41,813 nt of DNA, from the NCBI RefSeq assembly GCF_019331795.1, contig NZ_JAHPZL010000002.1:1-41813 (forward strand), written 5' to 3'. Position 1 is the first letter of the stretch. Every line of letters begins with the position of its first letter. Positions 1 through 8,168 of this stretch are shown here, one piece after another. A model generated the notes under the pieces. That model saw only the letters and a list, made by a program, of their open reading frames with translations. It was not told where the DNA came from and ran no database searches. The DNA is from Austwickia sp. TVS 96-490-7B (GTDB taxonomy: Bacteria; Actinomycetota; Actinomycetes; Actinomycetales; Dermatophilaceae). The position numbers were made by a program, and so were the translations under genes.

Positions 1-1
1 T

Positions 2-1558
2 GGTTGCGGCAGGTCTGTTGCAGAAGGGGCATTGGGGTCCACCTTCCCGGGGCCGGATGCGCTGTGGGGGTTTTACAGTCCGGTGACTCGGGCGTGGGAG
101 TTCGCGGCAGGCGCGGTGGTGGCGTTGGTTCCTGCGCCGCAATGGTGGGGGCGAGGCGTGAGATCAACGGTGTGGGGGTTGGCCGGGATGACCTCGTTGG
201 TGGCGACAAGTCTGCTGGTGACGGGGGAATCGCCGTGGCCTGGGCCGCTGACGCTCGTGCCGGTGTTGGCCACTGTCGCGGTGATTCTTGCGGGCGATTC
301 ACGGTCTGCTCACCCGAACGTCGTCACGCAGATGTTGTCTCGTCCACGATGGGTGGCCGTGGGGGACTGGTCATACTCACTGTATTTGTGGCATTGGCCG
401 TGCATCGTGACGGCGGTGATGATCTGGCCTCGTCATGTGTGGGTAGCGACGGTGGCCGCCGGGTTGTCTGTGGTGCCTGCGGTGTTGTCGTACCGGTGGG
501 TGGAAGAACCGTTACGCCGACGCTCGCTGTCATGGGACCGGCATCTGGTGCGGGTGGTTGCTGCGGTGACGATACCGCCAGTGTTGGCCGCCGGGGGACT
601 TTTTGTCGCGAGTAGCCATCGATGGTGGTCATCGCGGGTGGATCGGTATGCCGAAGCGATCGGGGCAACTCATGTCGGGTTTCGGTATGGGTGTGATCAG
701 CGGATCCCGTTGGGTGAGGTGGCGGCGCGGTGCACCTGGGGTGCTGACCGGCCTGGTACGCCGATCTACCTGTTGGGGGACAGCAACGCTGATCACATCA
801 CCGAAGCGGTCGTGGGTGCGGGGGAAGAGTTAGGACGTCCGGTCACGGTAGCCAATACGAATGCGTGTCCGTTTCTTGATGTGACATTCCATGATCACCG
901 ACAGGGTTGGCGGAATCAGAACGACTCGTGCCGTGATTACGTTCAGAAAACCGTGCAGCACATGATGAACACCCGCCCTGACACTGTTGTTATTGCCAAT
1001 AGTGACGTGTATTGGCATGAACAGCAGATTGCGTTAGGAAGCCCAGGTGAGGGGTCGAGCACTGATCTGCGGGTCAAAATGACGGCGTTGCGGTCCGGGC
1101 TGGAGTCAACAGTAAAAAAGCTACGGTCCGCTGGGCATCAGGTGCTCGTGGTCCAGGGCACACCAAAATGGTGGGATTCTCATTCTTGGGATCCGCATAG
1201 ATGCTCCACGATCAGCGTGATGGCAGCTTCCTGTCGAGCGGCGATGACTGTCACCGAGGCTGAAACCGGCCAGGGTGAAGTCCGAGCGGTAGTCCAGGAT
1301 GTCGTCGCTGACGCTGCGGCATCTTCACAGGTGACAGCAAGTTCAGTGTCGTCAGGGAAGTCGCGGGACCCTCTCACAGGAGCGCATGTCATCCCGACGG
1401 TGGCGGTGTGGGATACCTGGGCGGAGCTGTGTCCTGAAGGAATATGCACCACCCATGATGGTGACATGGTGCGGTATCGCGACGGTAACCATCTCACGGT
1501 CGCGCAATCTAAAGTCCTTGCTGCGCCCTTGGCTCGTCAGTTGCAGGAATTAGGGTAG
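2..1558 (+). CDS. Acyltransferase family 3 protein with C-terminal SGNH domain (5' truncated)
   Basis: The reading frame is open from the window edge, so the N-terminal part lies outside. The visible part begins inside the multi-pass acyltransferase-3 domain. It carries hydrophobic segments and the typical WSYSLYLWHWP motif near residues 118-128. After the last membrane helix (LAAGGLFVASS) comes a domain outside the membrane with an SGNH-hydrolase signature: GDSN (LLGDSNADH, residues ~258-266) and a late DGNHLT block that supplies the Asp/His pair. OafA/YrhL-type proteins of this architecture O-acetylate cell-surface glycans or peptidoglycan-linked polymers. Here the substrate is unknown. The gene ends 4 bases before the stop of a convergent small membrane protein gene. 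Confidence 0.88.
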   Translation, partial: GCGRSVAEGALGSTFPGPDALWGFYSPVTRAWEFAAGAVVALVPAPQWWGRGVRSTVWGLAGMTSLVATSLLVTGESPWPGPLTLVPVLATVAVILAGDSRSAHPNVVTQMLSRPRWVAVGDWSYSLYLWHWPCIVTAVMIWPRHVWVATVAAGLSVVPAVLSYRWVEEPLRRRSLSWDRHLVRVVAAVTIPPVLAAGGLFVASSHRWWSSRVDRYAEAIGATHVGFRYGCDQRIPLGEVAARCTWGADRPGTPIYLLGDSNADHITEAVVGAGEELGRPVTVANTNACPFLDVTFHDHRQGWRNQNDSCRDYVQKTVQHMMNTRPDTVVIANSDVYWHEQQIALGSPGEGSSTDLRVKMTALRSGLESTVKKLRSAGHQVLVVQGTPKWWDSHSWDPHRCSTISVMAASCRAAMTVTEAETGQGEVRAVVQDVVADAAASSQVTASSVSSGKSRDPLTGAHVIPTVAVWDTWAELCPEGICTTHDGDMVRYRDGNHLTVAQSKVLAAPLARQLQELG

Positions 1559-1562
1559 GCAC

Positions 1563-1802
1563 CTACTCGATGTGCTCTTTGTGGTGTCGGGACGAAAAGA
1601 CTCCATGAATGATGAGGATGACCATCCCCAGGGTCACCCGCGCCCACCCTCCGGGATCTTTCCCGTCATCGAGAAGAAGGGTTATTCCTTGGGTCATCAG
1701 GACGAAGCCACCACAGAGAAATACCATGGAGCGCCACGAAGGCTTCGGGCCGTCGGTGATGATCCCGAGATAAATCAGCACCTGCCGTGTCTTCGTGGAC
1801 AT
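1563..1802 (-). CDS. Small two-TM membrane protein
   Basis: Encodes 79 residues from the ATG at 1802, which has an AGGAGG ribosome-binding site four bases upstream. That makes it a better start than the in-frame ATG at 1835. Two hydrophobic stretches are visible (SMVFLCGGFVLMTQGITLLL and WARVTLGMVILIIHGVF), separated by a short DDGKDPGG loop. The C-terminus is basic and His-rich (SSRHHKEHIE). I do not recognise a named family. It is convergent with the acyltransferase, with a 4-base gap. Confidence 0.6.
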   Translation of the reverse strand: MSTKTRQVLIYLGIITDGPKPSWRSMVFLCGGFVLMTQGITLLLDDGKDPGGWARVTLGMVILIIHGVFSSRHHKEHIE

Positions 1803-2478
1803 CGCGCCTCCTGGTCCGGGTTTCGTGCCGGGCATGTCGCACTGACCTCTCTGGCACGGTACCGCGGTCCGGGGTGAACGATCAGGATGGTGAGTCGGCG
1901 ATCTTGGTCTGTGGCCGATGTTGTCCAGGAACGATTCTGAGCGCGGGCTCGTCTCAGCTCACACCCGCTATGCCCCGACGTACGGCGGTGAGACGTTCGT
2001 CAGGAACGATTCTGAGCGGGGGGCGACGTTCGTCGGGTTGATTTTTGGGTGGCTGCGAGCGCTGTGGTGGGCGCTGAGCGAATGGGTGTTGCGGAGTGTG
2101 GGGCATGCACGGTGTGTCGTACTCGGTCAGGTTTTTCGGTCAAGGTCAGCTGTCACCGGGTGTGGCATCGCTCACGGCTGTCCCGTTGACCTGCATTTTC
2201 ACCGTGAGACCAACGGATACCGTATCCGCTTCCTTCAACTGTTATGACCTGCATTAATGCCGCTGTCCGCATGCGCTCGTCCGCGCTCAGTCCGCACGCT
2301 AGGTCGGCCTATGACACCCACTGTCGCGCCCGGGAGGTGAACCACCTCAACCATCTCAGAAGTGCTCACTTTTCCCACCAGAATCAGAGGTATATAGGCT
2401 GGACCAGAGCCCGACGGACGTCTCCCACGGACGCGCCACCGGCCAACCCACCGTCTGCGCCACCGACACGAGGACCTG
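1803..2478. other. Intergenic region upstream of the integrase gene
   Basis: Holds an 18-bp direct repeat (separate entry) and a second 10-bp direct repeat, GACGTTCGTC, at 1992-2001 and 2025-2034. A tight hairpin is made by GAGGTG (2334-2339) and CACCTC (2343-2348). The sequence GAGG lies five bases before the integrase ATG. An ORF at 1918-2247 spans the repeats but shows no family resemblance and is not called as a gene. No tRNA fold is visible that could serve as an attachment site. Confidence 0.5.
1926..2018 (+). repeat. 18-bp direct repeat pair upstream of integrase
   Basis: CAGGAACGATTCTGAGCG occurs identically at 1926-1943 and 2001-2018, a period of 75 bases. Each copy would read RNDSER in one frame. 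They lie about 460 bases before the integrase start. They may be integrase arm-type sites or copies of a dispersed non-coding repeat; the sequence does not decide between these. Confidence 0.75.
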
Positions 2479-3645
2479 ATGGGATCAGTCAAGAAACGCA
2501 AAGACACTGGACGTTGGAGGGCCCGATACCGGGACGCCTCCGGCAGGGAACACGCGAAGGACTTCGACCGGCAAGGCGACGCTCGCAGGTGGGTCGCCGA
2601 AGAAGAACTGAAAGTTCACCGCGGCGACTGGACCGACCCGCGCCGGGCGAAAGTCACTGTCGCGGAGCTGTGGCCAGACTGGTTCGCTGCGCAACGTCTC
2701 AAACCTTCGACCCGCACTGCGTACGAATCGTTGTGGCGTACCGTCGTCGCTCCGGTCTGGGCGGACATTCCGCTCGCGAAGGTCACTACTGCCGCCGTAC
2801 GCCGCTGGGTCAACACGGCCGAGGGACCGCACGGGCCGGTCTCGGCATCCCGGGCTCGTCAAGCACACCATGTGCTCGCGGCGCTGCTTGATGCTGCTGT
2901 TGAAGACGGCCGGATCCCACAAAACCCTGCCCGACCTGCATCGGGACGAGCGCGCGGGTTTCTCCCGCCGTTGCCTCGCCACGAAATGCGCTGCTTGAGC
3001 CGCGCTCAACTCCTCGCCCTCGCGGACGCTATCCCCGCGCATCGTCCCGCCGTGTATCTCCTCGGTTTCTGCGCGCTACGATCCGGCGAAGTCGCAGGTC
3101 TGCGCGTCGGTGACGTTGACCTGCTCCGCAACCGGCTGCACATCCGCCGTAACATCGTCGAACTCTCCGGGCGACTCGTCGAAGGCGAACCCAAATCCGC
3201 CCGAGGCCGCCGTGTCGTCCCCCTGCCTGGCTTCGTCGTCGACGTCCTCGCACCTCTCGTCAACGGCCGACACCCCGATGCGCCCCTGCTCACCTCCCCG
3301 AAAGGACACCCTTGGCGGGCCACGAACTTCCGCCGCACCTTCGACCGTGGCATCATCGCTGCTGGCATCGCCACCCAATGCGACGGCAACGTCGTGCGGG
3401 TCCACGACCTGCGTCACTCCGGGGTTTCCCTGTGGCTCTCCGAAGGGGTGCCGCTGGTCACCGCATCCCGGATGGCAGGCCACGCCTCAGTCGCCATCAC
3501 CGGTGACACCTACGCGCACGTCCTGCCTGACCAGCTCGACGAAATCGCTGAAACCCTCGACGCTGCCCACGAAGCCCGCCGCCCGCTGCCCGTCGCTCTC
3601 AACGAGCGTCGTTCCCGACCCGTTGCCGTCGGCGAACACCACTAA
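2479..3645 (+). CDS. Tyrosine recombinase / phage-type integrase
   Basis: Encodes 388 residues, full length for the family. The N-terminus has a beta-rich arm-binding-like segment (RWRARYRDASGREHAKDF) followed by an SAM-like core-binding domain (TVAELWPDWFAAQRLKPSTRTAY...). The catalytic domain shows the first Arg in LRSGEVAGL (~residue 200), the H-x-x-R box in HDLRHSGVSL (~310-319), the second His in GHASVAIT and the nucleophilic Tyr in TYAHVL (~344). All catalytic residues are therefore present and the enzyme looks intact. The start is supported by GAGG five bases upstream. No excisionase, relaxase or phage gene lies beside it, so the element it belongs to is either degraded or extends outside the window. 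Confidence 0.92.
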   Translation: MGSVKKRKDTGRWRARYRDASGREHAKDFDRQGDARRWVAEEELKVHRGDWTDPRRAKVTVAELWPDWFAAQRLKPSTRTAYESLWRTVVAPVWADIPLAKVTTAAVRRWVNTAEGPHGPVSASRARQAHHVLAALLDAAVEDGRIPQNPARPASGRARGFLPPLPRHEMRCLSRAQLLALADAIPAHRPAVYLLGFCALRSGEVAGLRVGDVDLLRNRLHIRRNIVELSGRLVEGEPKSARGRRVVPLPGFVVDVLAPLVNGRHPDAPLLTSPKGHPWRATNFRRTFDRGIIAAGIATQCDGNVVRVHDLRHSGVSLWLSEGVPLVTASRMAGHASVAITGDTYAHVLPDQLDEIAETLDAAHEARRPLPVALNERRSRPVAVGEHH

Positions 3646-3667
3646 CCACTCATCCGGTACGTCGATG

Positions 3668-3712
3668 CCGGGTGCCCTCCGCGACCATTGGTCACCCGCG
3701 CAGGGCGCCCGG
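3668..3712. terminator. GC-rich hairpin between integrase and pantothenate operon
   Basis: CCGGGTGCCCT (3668-3678) pairs with AGGGCGCCCGG (3702-3712) with one G-U pair. An inner CGCG/CGCG helix (3680-3683/3697-3700) and ACC/GGT extend it. There is no T run after it, so it is terminator-like rather than a classic intrinsic terminator. Confidence 0.45.
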
Positions 3713-3782
3713 CCACCCCTGACCCCCCAGGTCCCGGCCTACGGTGGGACATGTCAACGACCGCACGGAAAGAAGGTCCGAC

Positions 3783-4673
3783 ATGACATTCCCCCCGGTC
3801 AGGCAGGTTGGGATCTACGGGACAGGACGTCTCGCCGGTTCGTTGGCGGCTGCGCTGCACCCACACCCCGACGTCCATGTCTGTGGACTCACCGGTCGAG
3901 ACCGCACCCGAGCTGATGCCACTGCCACCACCGCAGGTGTCCCCTCCGCCTCTCTGACCGATCTCCTCACCACCATTGACCTGCTGATCATCGCCGTATC
4001 AGATACGGCGATCCCCGACGTCGCCGAGCAGGTCGCTGCCGCCATGACCGGACCCACCCCAGCGGTCGTGCACTGCTCCGGCGCCCAATCCGTCGACATC
4101 CTCGCCCCCCTCGCCCGCCGCGGAGCGGCCACCGCCGTATGGCATCCGCTGCAAGCGTTCCCCACGACCACCACCATCCCTGCCCCAGGGATCACCTGGA
4201 CCCTCACCGGCGGCCCCCAATCCGCGCAGCTCGTCACCATGCTCCAGCAACTCACCCACACCCTCAGCGGACGCACACACCTCCTTGACGACCACCACCG
4301 AGCCGCCTACCACGCCGCCGCAGTGCTCGCCGCCAACCTCCCCACCGCGCTCCTCGCCCACGCCGCCACCATCCTCACCGATTGTGGCTTCACCAGTGAC
4401 AACGCCCTCGACGCCCTGCTGCCCCTGACCCGCAGCGCCCTCGACGCCCTCGCCCATTCCGGCATCCCCCACGGCATGACCGGGCCCGTCATGCGAGGAG
4501 ACATCGCCACCATCCAGCATCACCTCAACGCCCTGGACGCACGTCCACAGACCGCCGAACTTTACCGTGCCTGCAGCCACGGATTACTGCCGTATGCTCA
4601 GGCCCGCGCGCTGTCCCCAGACATCGTCGACACCCTCACCACCATCCTCGACGAGCGCACCGACCACCGTTGA
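3783..4673 (+). CDS. Rossmann-fold and DUF2520 domain oxidoreductase (candidate ketopantoate reductase)
   Basis: Encodes 296 residues. The ATG at 3783 is preferred over the one at 3744 because AAGAAGG lies seven bases upstream. The N-terminus has a dinucleotide-binding motif, [16 protein letters not shown], and an [17 protein letters not shown] strand-helix. The middle has [12 protein letters not shown] and [10 protein letters not shown], typical of Rossmann plus DUF2520 proteins, with an all-helical C-terminal dimerisation domain ([21 protein letters not shown]). It is the first gene of an operon with panD, panB and panC, and its stop lies 23 bases before the panD start. Inference: it supplies the NADPH-dependent ketopantoate reduction step, which has no classical PanE here. 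It is related in fold to 6-phosphogluconate/ketopantoate dehydrogenases. Confidence 0.8.
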   Translation: MTFPPVRQVGIYGTGRLAGSLAAALHPHPDVHVCGLTGRDRTRADATATTAGVPSASLTDLLTTIDLLIIAVSDTAIPDVAEQVAAAMTGPTPAVVHCSGAQSVDILAPLARRGAATAVWHPLQAFPTTTTIPAPGITWTLTGGPQSAQLVTMLQQLTHTLSGRTHLLDDHHRAAYHAAAVLAANLPTALLAHAATILTDCGFTSDNALDALLPLTRSALDALAHSGIPHGMTGPVMRGDIATIQHHLNALDARPQTAELYRACSHGLLPYAQARALSPDIVDTLTTILDERTDHR

Positions 4674-4696
4674 CCACCACCCACCGGGAGAACACC

Positions 4697-5149
4697 GTGC
4701 CTTTCCGCACCATGGTGACCGGCAAGATCCACCGCGCCCGCGTGACCGCCGCCGACCTGCACTACGTCGGATCAATCACCGTCGACGAAGACCTCCTCGA
4801 CGCCGCAGGCATCCTGTCCTACGAACGGGTCCAAGTCGTCGACATCGACAACGGAGCCCGCCTCGAGACCTACACCATCCCCGGCGCTCGCGGCTCCGGC
4901 GAAATCCAACTCAACGGCGCCGCAGCACGACTCGTCACCCCAGGGGACCTCGTCATCATCATGGCCTACCAACTCATCGACGACCCCGACCCCACCCACT
5001 TCCACCCCCGAGTCGTCCTCGTCGACCCCACCACCAACACCATCGACGCCGTCATCACCGACCGCGACGACCCCCGAGCCCTGATCGGCGCGACCCGCCT
5101 CCACGCCCCGGAACACCCCACCACCGACACCACCGGGACCCACGCCTGA
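4697..5149 (+). CDS. panD: Aspartate 1-decarboxylase precursor
   Basis: Encodes 150 residues from the GTG at 4697, which has GGGAG six bases upstream. This start gives the standard N-terminus [16 protein letters not shown]; an upstream in-frame TTG at 4670 would add nine atypical residues. Family-defining features are the HRARVT block and the self-cleavage site, Gly25-Ser26, in [10 protein letters not shown], where the Ser becomes the catalytic pyruvoyl group. [17 protein letters not shown] and the late [10 protein letters not shown] block are also present. The enzyme makes beta-alanine for pantothenate. Its stop TGA overlaps the panB ATG by one base. The tail after residue ~125 is longer than in E. 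coli and His/Thr-rich. Confidence 0.96.
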   Translation: MPFRTMVTGKIHRARVTAADLHYVGSITVDEDLLDAAGILSYERVQVVDIDNGARLETYTIPGARGSGEIQLNGAAARLVTPGDLVIIMAYQLIDDPDPTHFHPRVVLVDPTTNTIDAVITDRDDPRALIGATRLHAPEHPTTDTTGTHA

Positions 5150-6012
5150 TGCGCCGTACCACCATCGCAGACCTACACACCCGCTACCACACCGGCGAAC
5201 GCCTCACCATGGTCACCGCCTACGACTACACCGCCGCACGCCTCATCGACCGCACCACCATCCCGCTCATCCTCGTCGGCGACTCCCTCGGCATGGTCAT
5301 CCAAGGCCACGACTCCACTCTGCCCGTCACCGTCGACGACATCGTCTACCACACCCGCGCCGTCATCCGCGGCACCACCACCCCCCTCGTCGTCGCTGAC
5401 CTGCCCTTCCTCAGCTACGCCACCCCCGACGAAGCCCTCCACCACGCCGGACAACTCATCGCCACCGGCGGTGCCCAATCCGTCAAACTCGAAGGTGGCA
5501 CCACCGTCGAACACACCATCCGACACCTCGTCAACGCCGGAATCCCCGTCATGGGACACGTCGGATTCACCCCCCAATCCGTGCACAGCATCGGCCTATG
5601 CGTCCAAGGCAAAGACGCCCTTCGCGCCGCCCAGGTCTACCGCGACGCCCTCGCCGTCCAACGCGCCGGAGCCTGGGCCGTCGTCCTCGAACTCATCCCC
5701 GGCCCCCTCGCCGCCGCCATCACCGACCGCCTCGACATCCCCACCATCGGCATCGGCGCAGGCCCCCACTGCAACGGCGAAGTCCAGGTCTGGCACGACA
5801 TCCTCGGCCTCTACGACGACTTCCAACCCCGCCACACCCACCGCTTCGCAACCCTCGGCACCACCATCATCGACGCCCTCACCACCTACGACACCGCCGT
5901 CCGCAACCACACCTTCCCCACCACCGACAACTGCGCCCACCTCGACCCTGACACCCTGACCGCCGCACTCAACGCCGTCGACACCACACCCCCCACCGCC
6001 GAGGACCACTGA
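5149..6012 (+). CDS. panB: 3-methyl-2-oxobutanoate hydroxymethyltransferase
   Basis: Encodes 287 residues. The ATG at 5149 overlaps the panD stop (TGATG), so translation is probably coupled. The reading frame extends much further upstream but that part is only a shadow of panD. Conserved blocks: [40 protein letters not shown] (metal-binding Asp), [65 protein letters not shown]. PanB transfers a hydroxymethyl group from methylene-tetrahydrofolate to 2-oxoisovalerate, giving ketopantoate. Codon use is extremely C-ending. It sits between panD and panC. Confidence 0.97.
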   Translation: MRRTTIADLHTRYHTGERLTMVTAYDYTAARLIDRTTIPLILVGDSLGMVIQGHDSTLPVTVDDIVYHTRAVIRGTTTPLVVADLPFLSYATPDEALHHAGQLIATGGAQSVKLEGGTTVEHTIRHLVNAGIPVMGHVGFTPQSVHSIGLCVQGKDALRAAQVYRDALAVQRAGAWAVVLELIPGPLAAAITDRLDIPTIGIGAGPHCNGEVQVWHDILGLYDDFQPRHTHRFATLGTTIIDALTTYDTAVRNHTFPTTDNCAHLDPDTLTAALNAVDTTPPTAEDH

Positions 6013-6013
6013 C

Positions 6014-6865
6014 ATGCACATCGTCACCACCCGCGACCAGATGCGCACCGCCCGGGCCCACCACGGCACGATCGGTTTCGTCCCCACCATGGGCTACCTC
6101 CACGAAGGCCACCTGTCACTGGTCCGCCGCGCCAAAGAAGAATGCGGCGCCGTCGCCGTATCCATCTTCGTCAACCCCACCCAATTCGGCCCCACCGAAG
6201 ACCTCACCGCCTACCCCCGCGACCTCGACCGCGACCTCCAACTCCTCCGCGACGCCGGCGCCGACATCGTCTGGACCCCCCACACCCACGACATCTACCC
6301 CACCGGCGCCACCACCTACGTCGACGTCACCACCCTCACCGACACCCTCGAAGGCGCTCGCCGACCTGGCCATTTCCGGGGGGTCGCCACGGTGGTGACC
6401 ATCCTGTTGGCGGTGACCACTCCCACCCGGATCTACCTGGGACAAAAAGACGCTCAACAAGCTGTCGTCCTACGTCGCATGATCACCGACCTCGGTTTTG
6501 GCACCGACATCGTCATCGCCCCCACCGTTCGGGAGGCTGACGGTCTGGCCTTGAGCAGCCGCAACACGTACCTTGACGAGGACCAGCGCCATGCCGCGTT
6601 GTGTCTGTCGCGGGCGTTGAACGCGGTCACTGCTGCCTGGCTCACCGGGGAACGCAACGCAGCAGCACTGCGTGCCTGCGGCGTCTCTATCATCACCGCA
6701 GAACCGCTCGCTGACCTAGCTTATTTCTCTGTCGCCGATCCTGACACTCTCGTGGAGATCCCCGATGGCAGCGCCCTCGACCCGGCTCGGGGGGCGCTAG
6801 TCTCCACCGCCGTCACGATCGGCGTACCCACTCTCATCGACAACGTCATCCTGCCGCCCCTGTGA
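6014..6865 (+). CDS. panC: Pantothenate synthetase (pantoate--beta-alanine ligase)
   Basis: Encodes 283 residues and starts one base after the panB stop. The class-I nucleotidyl-transferase signatures are present: FVPTMGYLHEGHLSLV with the HIGH-like HEGH, SIFVNPTQF, YLGQKDAQQAVVLRRM, and LALSSRNTYL in the KMSKS-like position. It condenses pantoate and beta-alanine with ATP, closing the operon. The codon pattern changes sharply inside the gene: until about 6355 nearly every third base is C, afterwards G- and T-ending codons (ttg, gct, ggt, gag) are common. The 3' end overlaps a convergent small gene by 20 bases. Confidence 0.96.
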   Translation: MHIVTTRDQMRTARAHHGTIGFVPTMGYLHEGHLSLVRRAKEECGAVAVSIFVNPTQFGPTEDLTAYPRDLDRDLQLLRDAGADIVWTPHTHDIYPTGATTYVDVTTLTDTLEGARRPGHFRGVATVVTILLAVTTPTRIYLGQKDAQQAVVLRRMITDLGFGTDIVIAPTVREADGLALSSRNTYLDEDQRHAALCLSRALNAVTAAWLTGERNAAALRACGVSIITAEPLADLAYFSVADPDTLVEIPDGSALDPARGALVSTAVTIGVPTLIDNVILPPL

Positions 6866-7103
6866 GGTGACGGCGTCGCGGCCGCCACATCACCAGCACT
6901 GCACCCGCCACCACCCAACCGAGATATGGCACTAACGACAGGCACGCCAACGGCAGCATCGCTGACATGGGTAACGGCCCGAGACGGCAGCGCCCCCGCG
7001 CCGCCACTGTCACCGCGGCCAGACCGGCTACCACCCCCAGACAGAACACCACCTCACCCCACGACGCTCCCTGGCCTAGGACCTCCCATAGGTCGCTCAC
7101 CAC
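6846..7103 (-). CDS. Small membrane protein, hypothetical
   Basis: About 85 residues from one of two adjacent GTG codons at 7103/7100, which follow a GGAGGGG ribosome-binding site. An in-frame ATG at 7178 is less well placed. Two hydrophobic segments are seen (EVVFCLGVVAGLAAVTVAA and MLPLACLSLVPYLGWVVAGAVLVMW), and the tail is Arg-rich (WRPRRRH). It is convergent with panC and overlaps its end by 20 bases. No family recognised. Confidence 0.55.
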   Translation of the reverse strand: MVSDLWEVLGQGASWGEVVFCLGVVAGLAAVTVAARGRCRLGPLPMSAMLPLACLSLVPYLGWVVAGAVLVMWRPRRRHLTGAAG

Positions 7104-7755
7104 GCCACCCCTCCCACCGCGACGAATCCCCCGAATGTCGACGCTCACTGATGGTCGCCGACATCCTGCACTCACCATCGTAAAGAAGCGCGGTCAAGAT
7201 AGGTATGGCGACACAGCTCTCGCAAATTGACTATGATGATTGTTCTCTTGCCAGCGACAGGACACCGGCTTTCCCTGATCAGCATCAGGCAATCTGATCC
7301 AGATCTCATTGCTCATGAATATGGCCCTGATCGAGACATCTCCTAGTCAAGGGGACGGCTGGGGGTGAGCAGGTTTGACCGCGCCGAAGTTATTATTGAT
7401 CAGTGAAGACGTGGACTTGTCGAAAGTCGCGGGTCTCCCAGTAGATAGCATTTGGAGAGGCGAAAGGTAGGTCATGGTCTGCGGGGTTGGTTGTCACCGG
7501 TGATGGCGTCGGGGTGATCGTTCACGCAGGAGTTGTCTCAGCGACCGTTGACCGACAAGTTCAGTTTGATGCGAGAGACGGGTACCTCATCGAGATCGAC
7601 TCCGTCAAGGCATGGTTCCAGGTCAAGAACGAGGGACTATGCGAACGCAGGCATGACGGCCTCTACGAGATCTCGGGCGAATTTGAACACTCGCCTCGAT
7701 ACCATGGACCGCCATGTCTGACCTTGCGCCGTTACTGGCGTGTGTCCATCCGCCA
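7104..7755. other. Intergenic stretch without a supported gene
   Basis: Several short ORFs on both strands here have no family resemblance. A CCTGAT/ATCAGG inverted repeat lies at 7274-7279 and 7284-7289. The stretch leads into the IS remnants and is probably decayed mobile DNA. Confidence 0.4.
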
Positions 7756-7860
7756 CCCCGGTGTCGTTGAGTTGTTGAGTTGTTGGCAATAGCTGTCGAG
7801 GTTTCGAGGATCTGGTCCGCGGTCTTGGTTCACACGCAAGGTTTGGGGTCGGCGTTCCAA
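7756..7860 (-). pseudogene. IS630-type transposase C-terminal remnant
   Basis: On the minus strand 7859-7806 reads W-N-A-D-P-K-P-C-V-stop-T-K-T-A-D-Q-I-L. This is the characteristic tail of IS630 transposases (WNxDPxPFxWTKTADxIL) with the Trp codon changed to TGA at 7830-7832. A neighbouring frame continues as LDSYCQQLN (7800-7774), as expected after a frameshift. Only the last ~35 codons are recognisable; the DDE core is gone. It is part of a cluster of broken insertion sequences. Confidence 0.6.
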
Positions 7861-7937
7861 GCTCTGGGTCCAGGTACCGAACTCTTGAAGCCCCCCCGGC
7901 GTGTCCGGAGAGTGAATTCGTTGGAAGGATCGCTCTC

Positions 7938-8168
7938 ATGCCACATTGATCGAAGTATTTCCCTGAGTTGCGTGAGCGTGCTGTCTGGATGGTGTTGGAG
8001 TCGGAGAAGGACTACCCGTATCGGACGGCAGCGATCAAGTCAGTCGCGTCCGTGTTGGGGATGGGATCGTCCGAGCAGTTACGCCAGTGGGTCTGCCAGG
8101 CTGAGGTCGATCAGGGCGGCAGGCTTGGGATGATCACGTCAGGGTCGGCGGAGCTGACGCGGCTGTAG
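7938..8168 (+). pseudogene. IS3-family transposase OrfA remnant
   Basis: From the ATG at 7938 the frame reads MPH-stop-SKYFPELRERAVWMVLESEKDYPYRTAAIKSVAS and on through LGMGSSEQLRQWVCQAEVDQG. This is the helix-turn-helix N-terminus of IS3/IS911-type OrfA. It has an early nonsense codon (TGA 7947-7949). Similarity ends at SAELTRL (about 8165), where the sequence passes directly into the 3' end of an oppositely oriented IS256 transposase. The leucine-zipper part, OrfB and the IS ends are missing. Confidence 0.85.

Noticed and set aside
1918-2247. 109-codon ORF spanning the 18-bp direct repeats
   Set aside because: The repeated RNDSERG is produced by the DNA repeat itself; there is no ribosome-binding site and no protein family pattern.
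4567-5148. Upstream extension of the panB reading frame (Arg/Pro/His-rich)
   Set aside because: It overlaps the end of the DUF2520 gene and all of panD in another frame. PanB homology starts at the ATG at 5149.
7487-7792. 101-codon plus-strand ORF before the IS remnants
   Set aside because: Its 3' part is antisense to the IS630 transposase tail and the remainder resembles no family.
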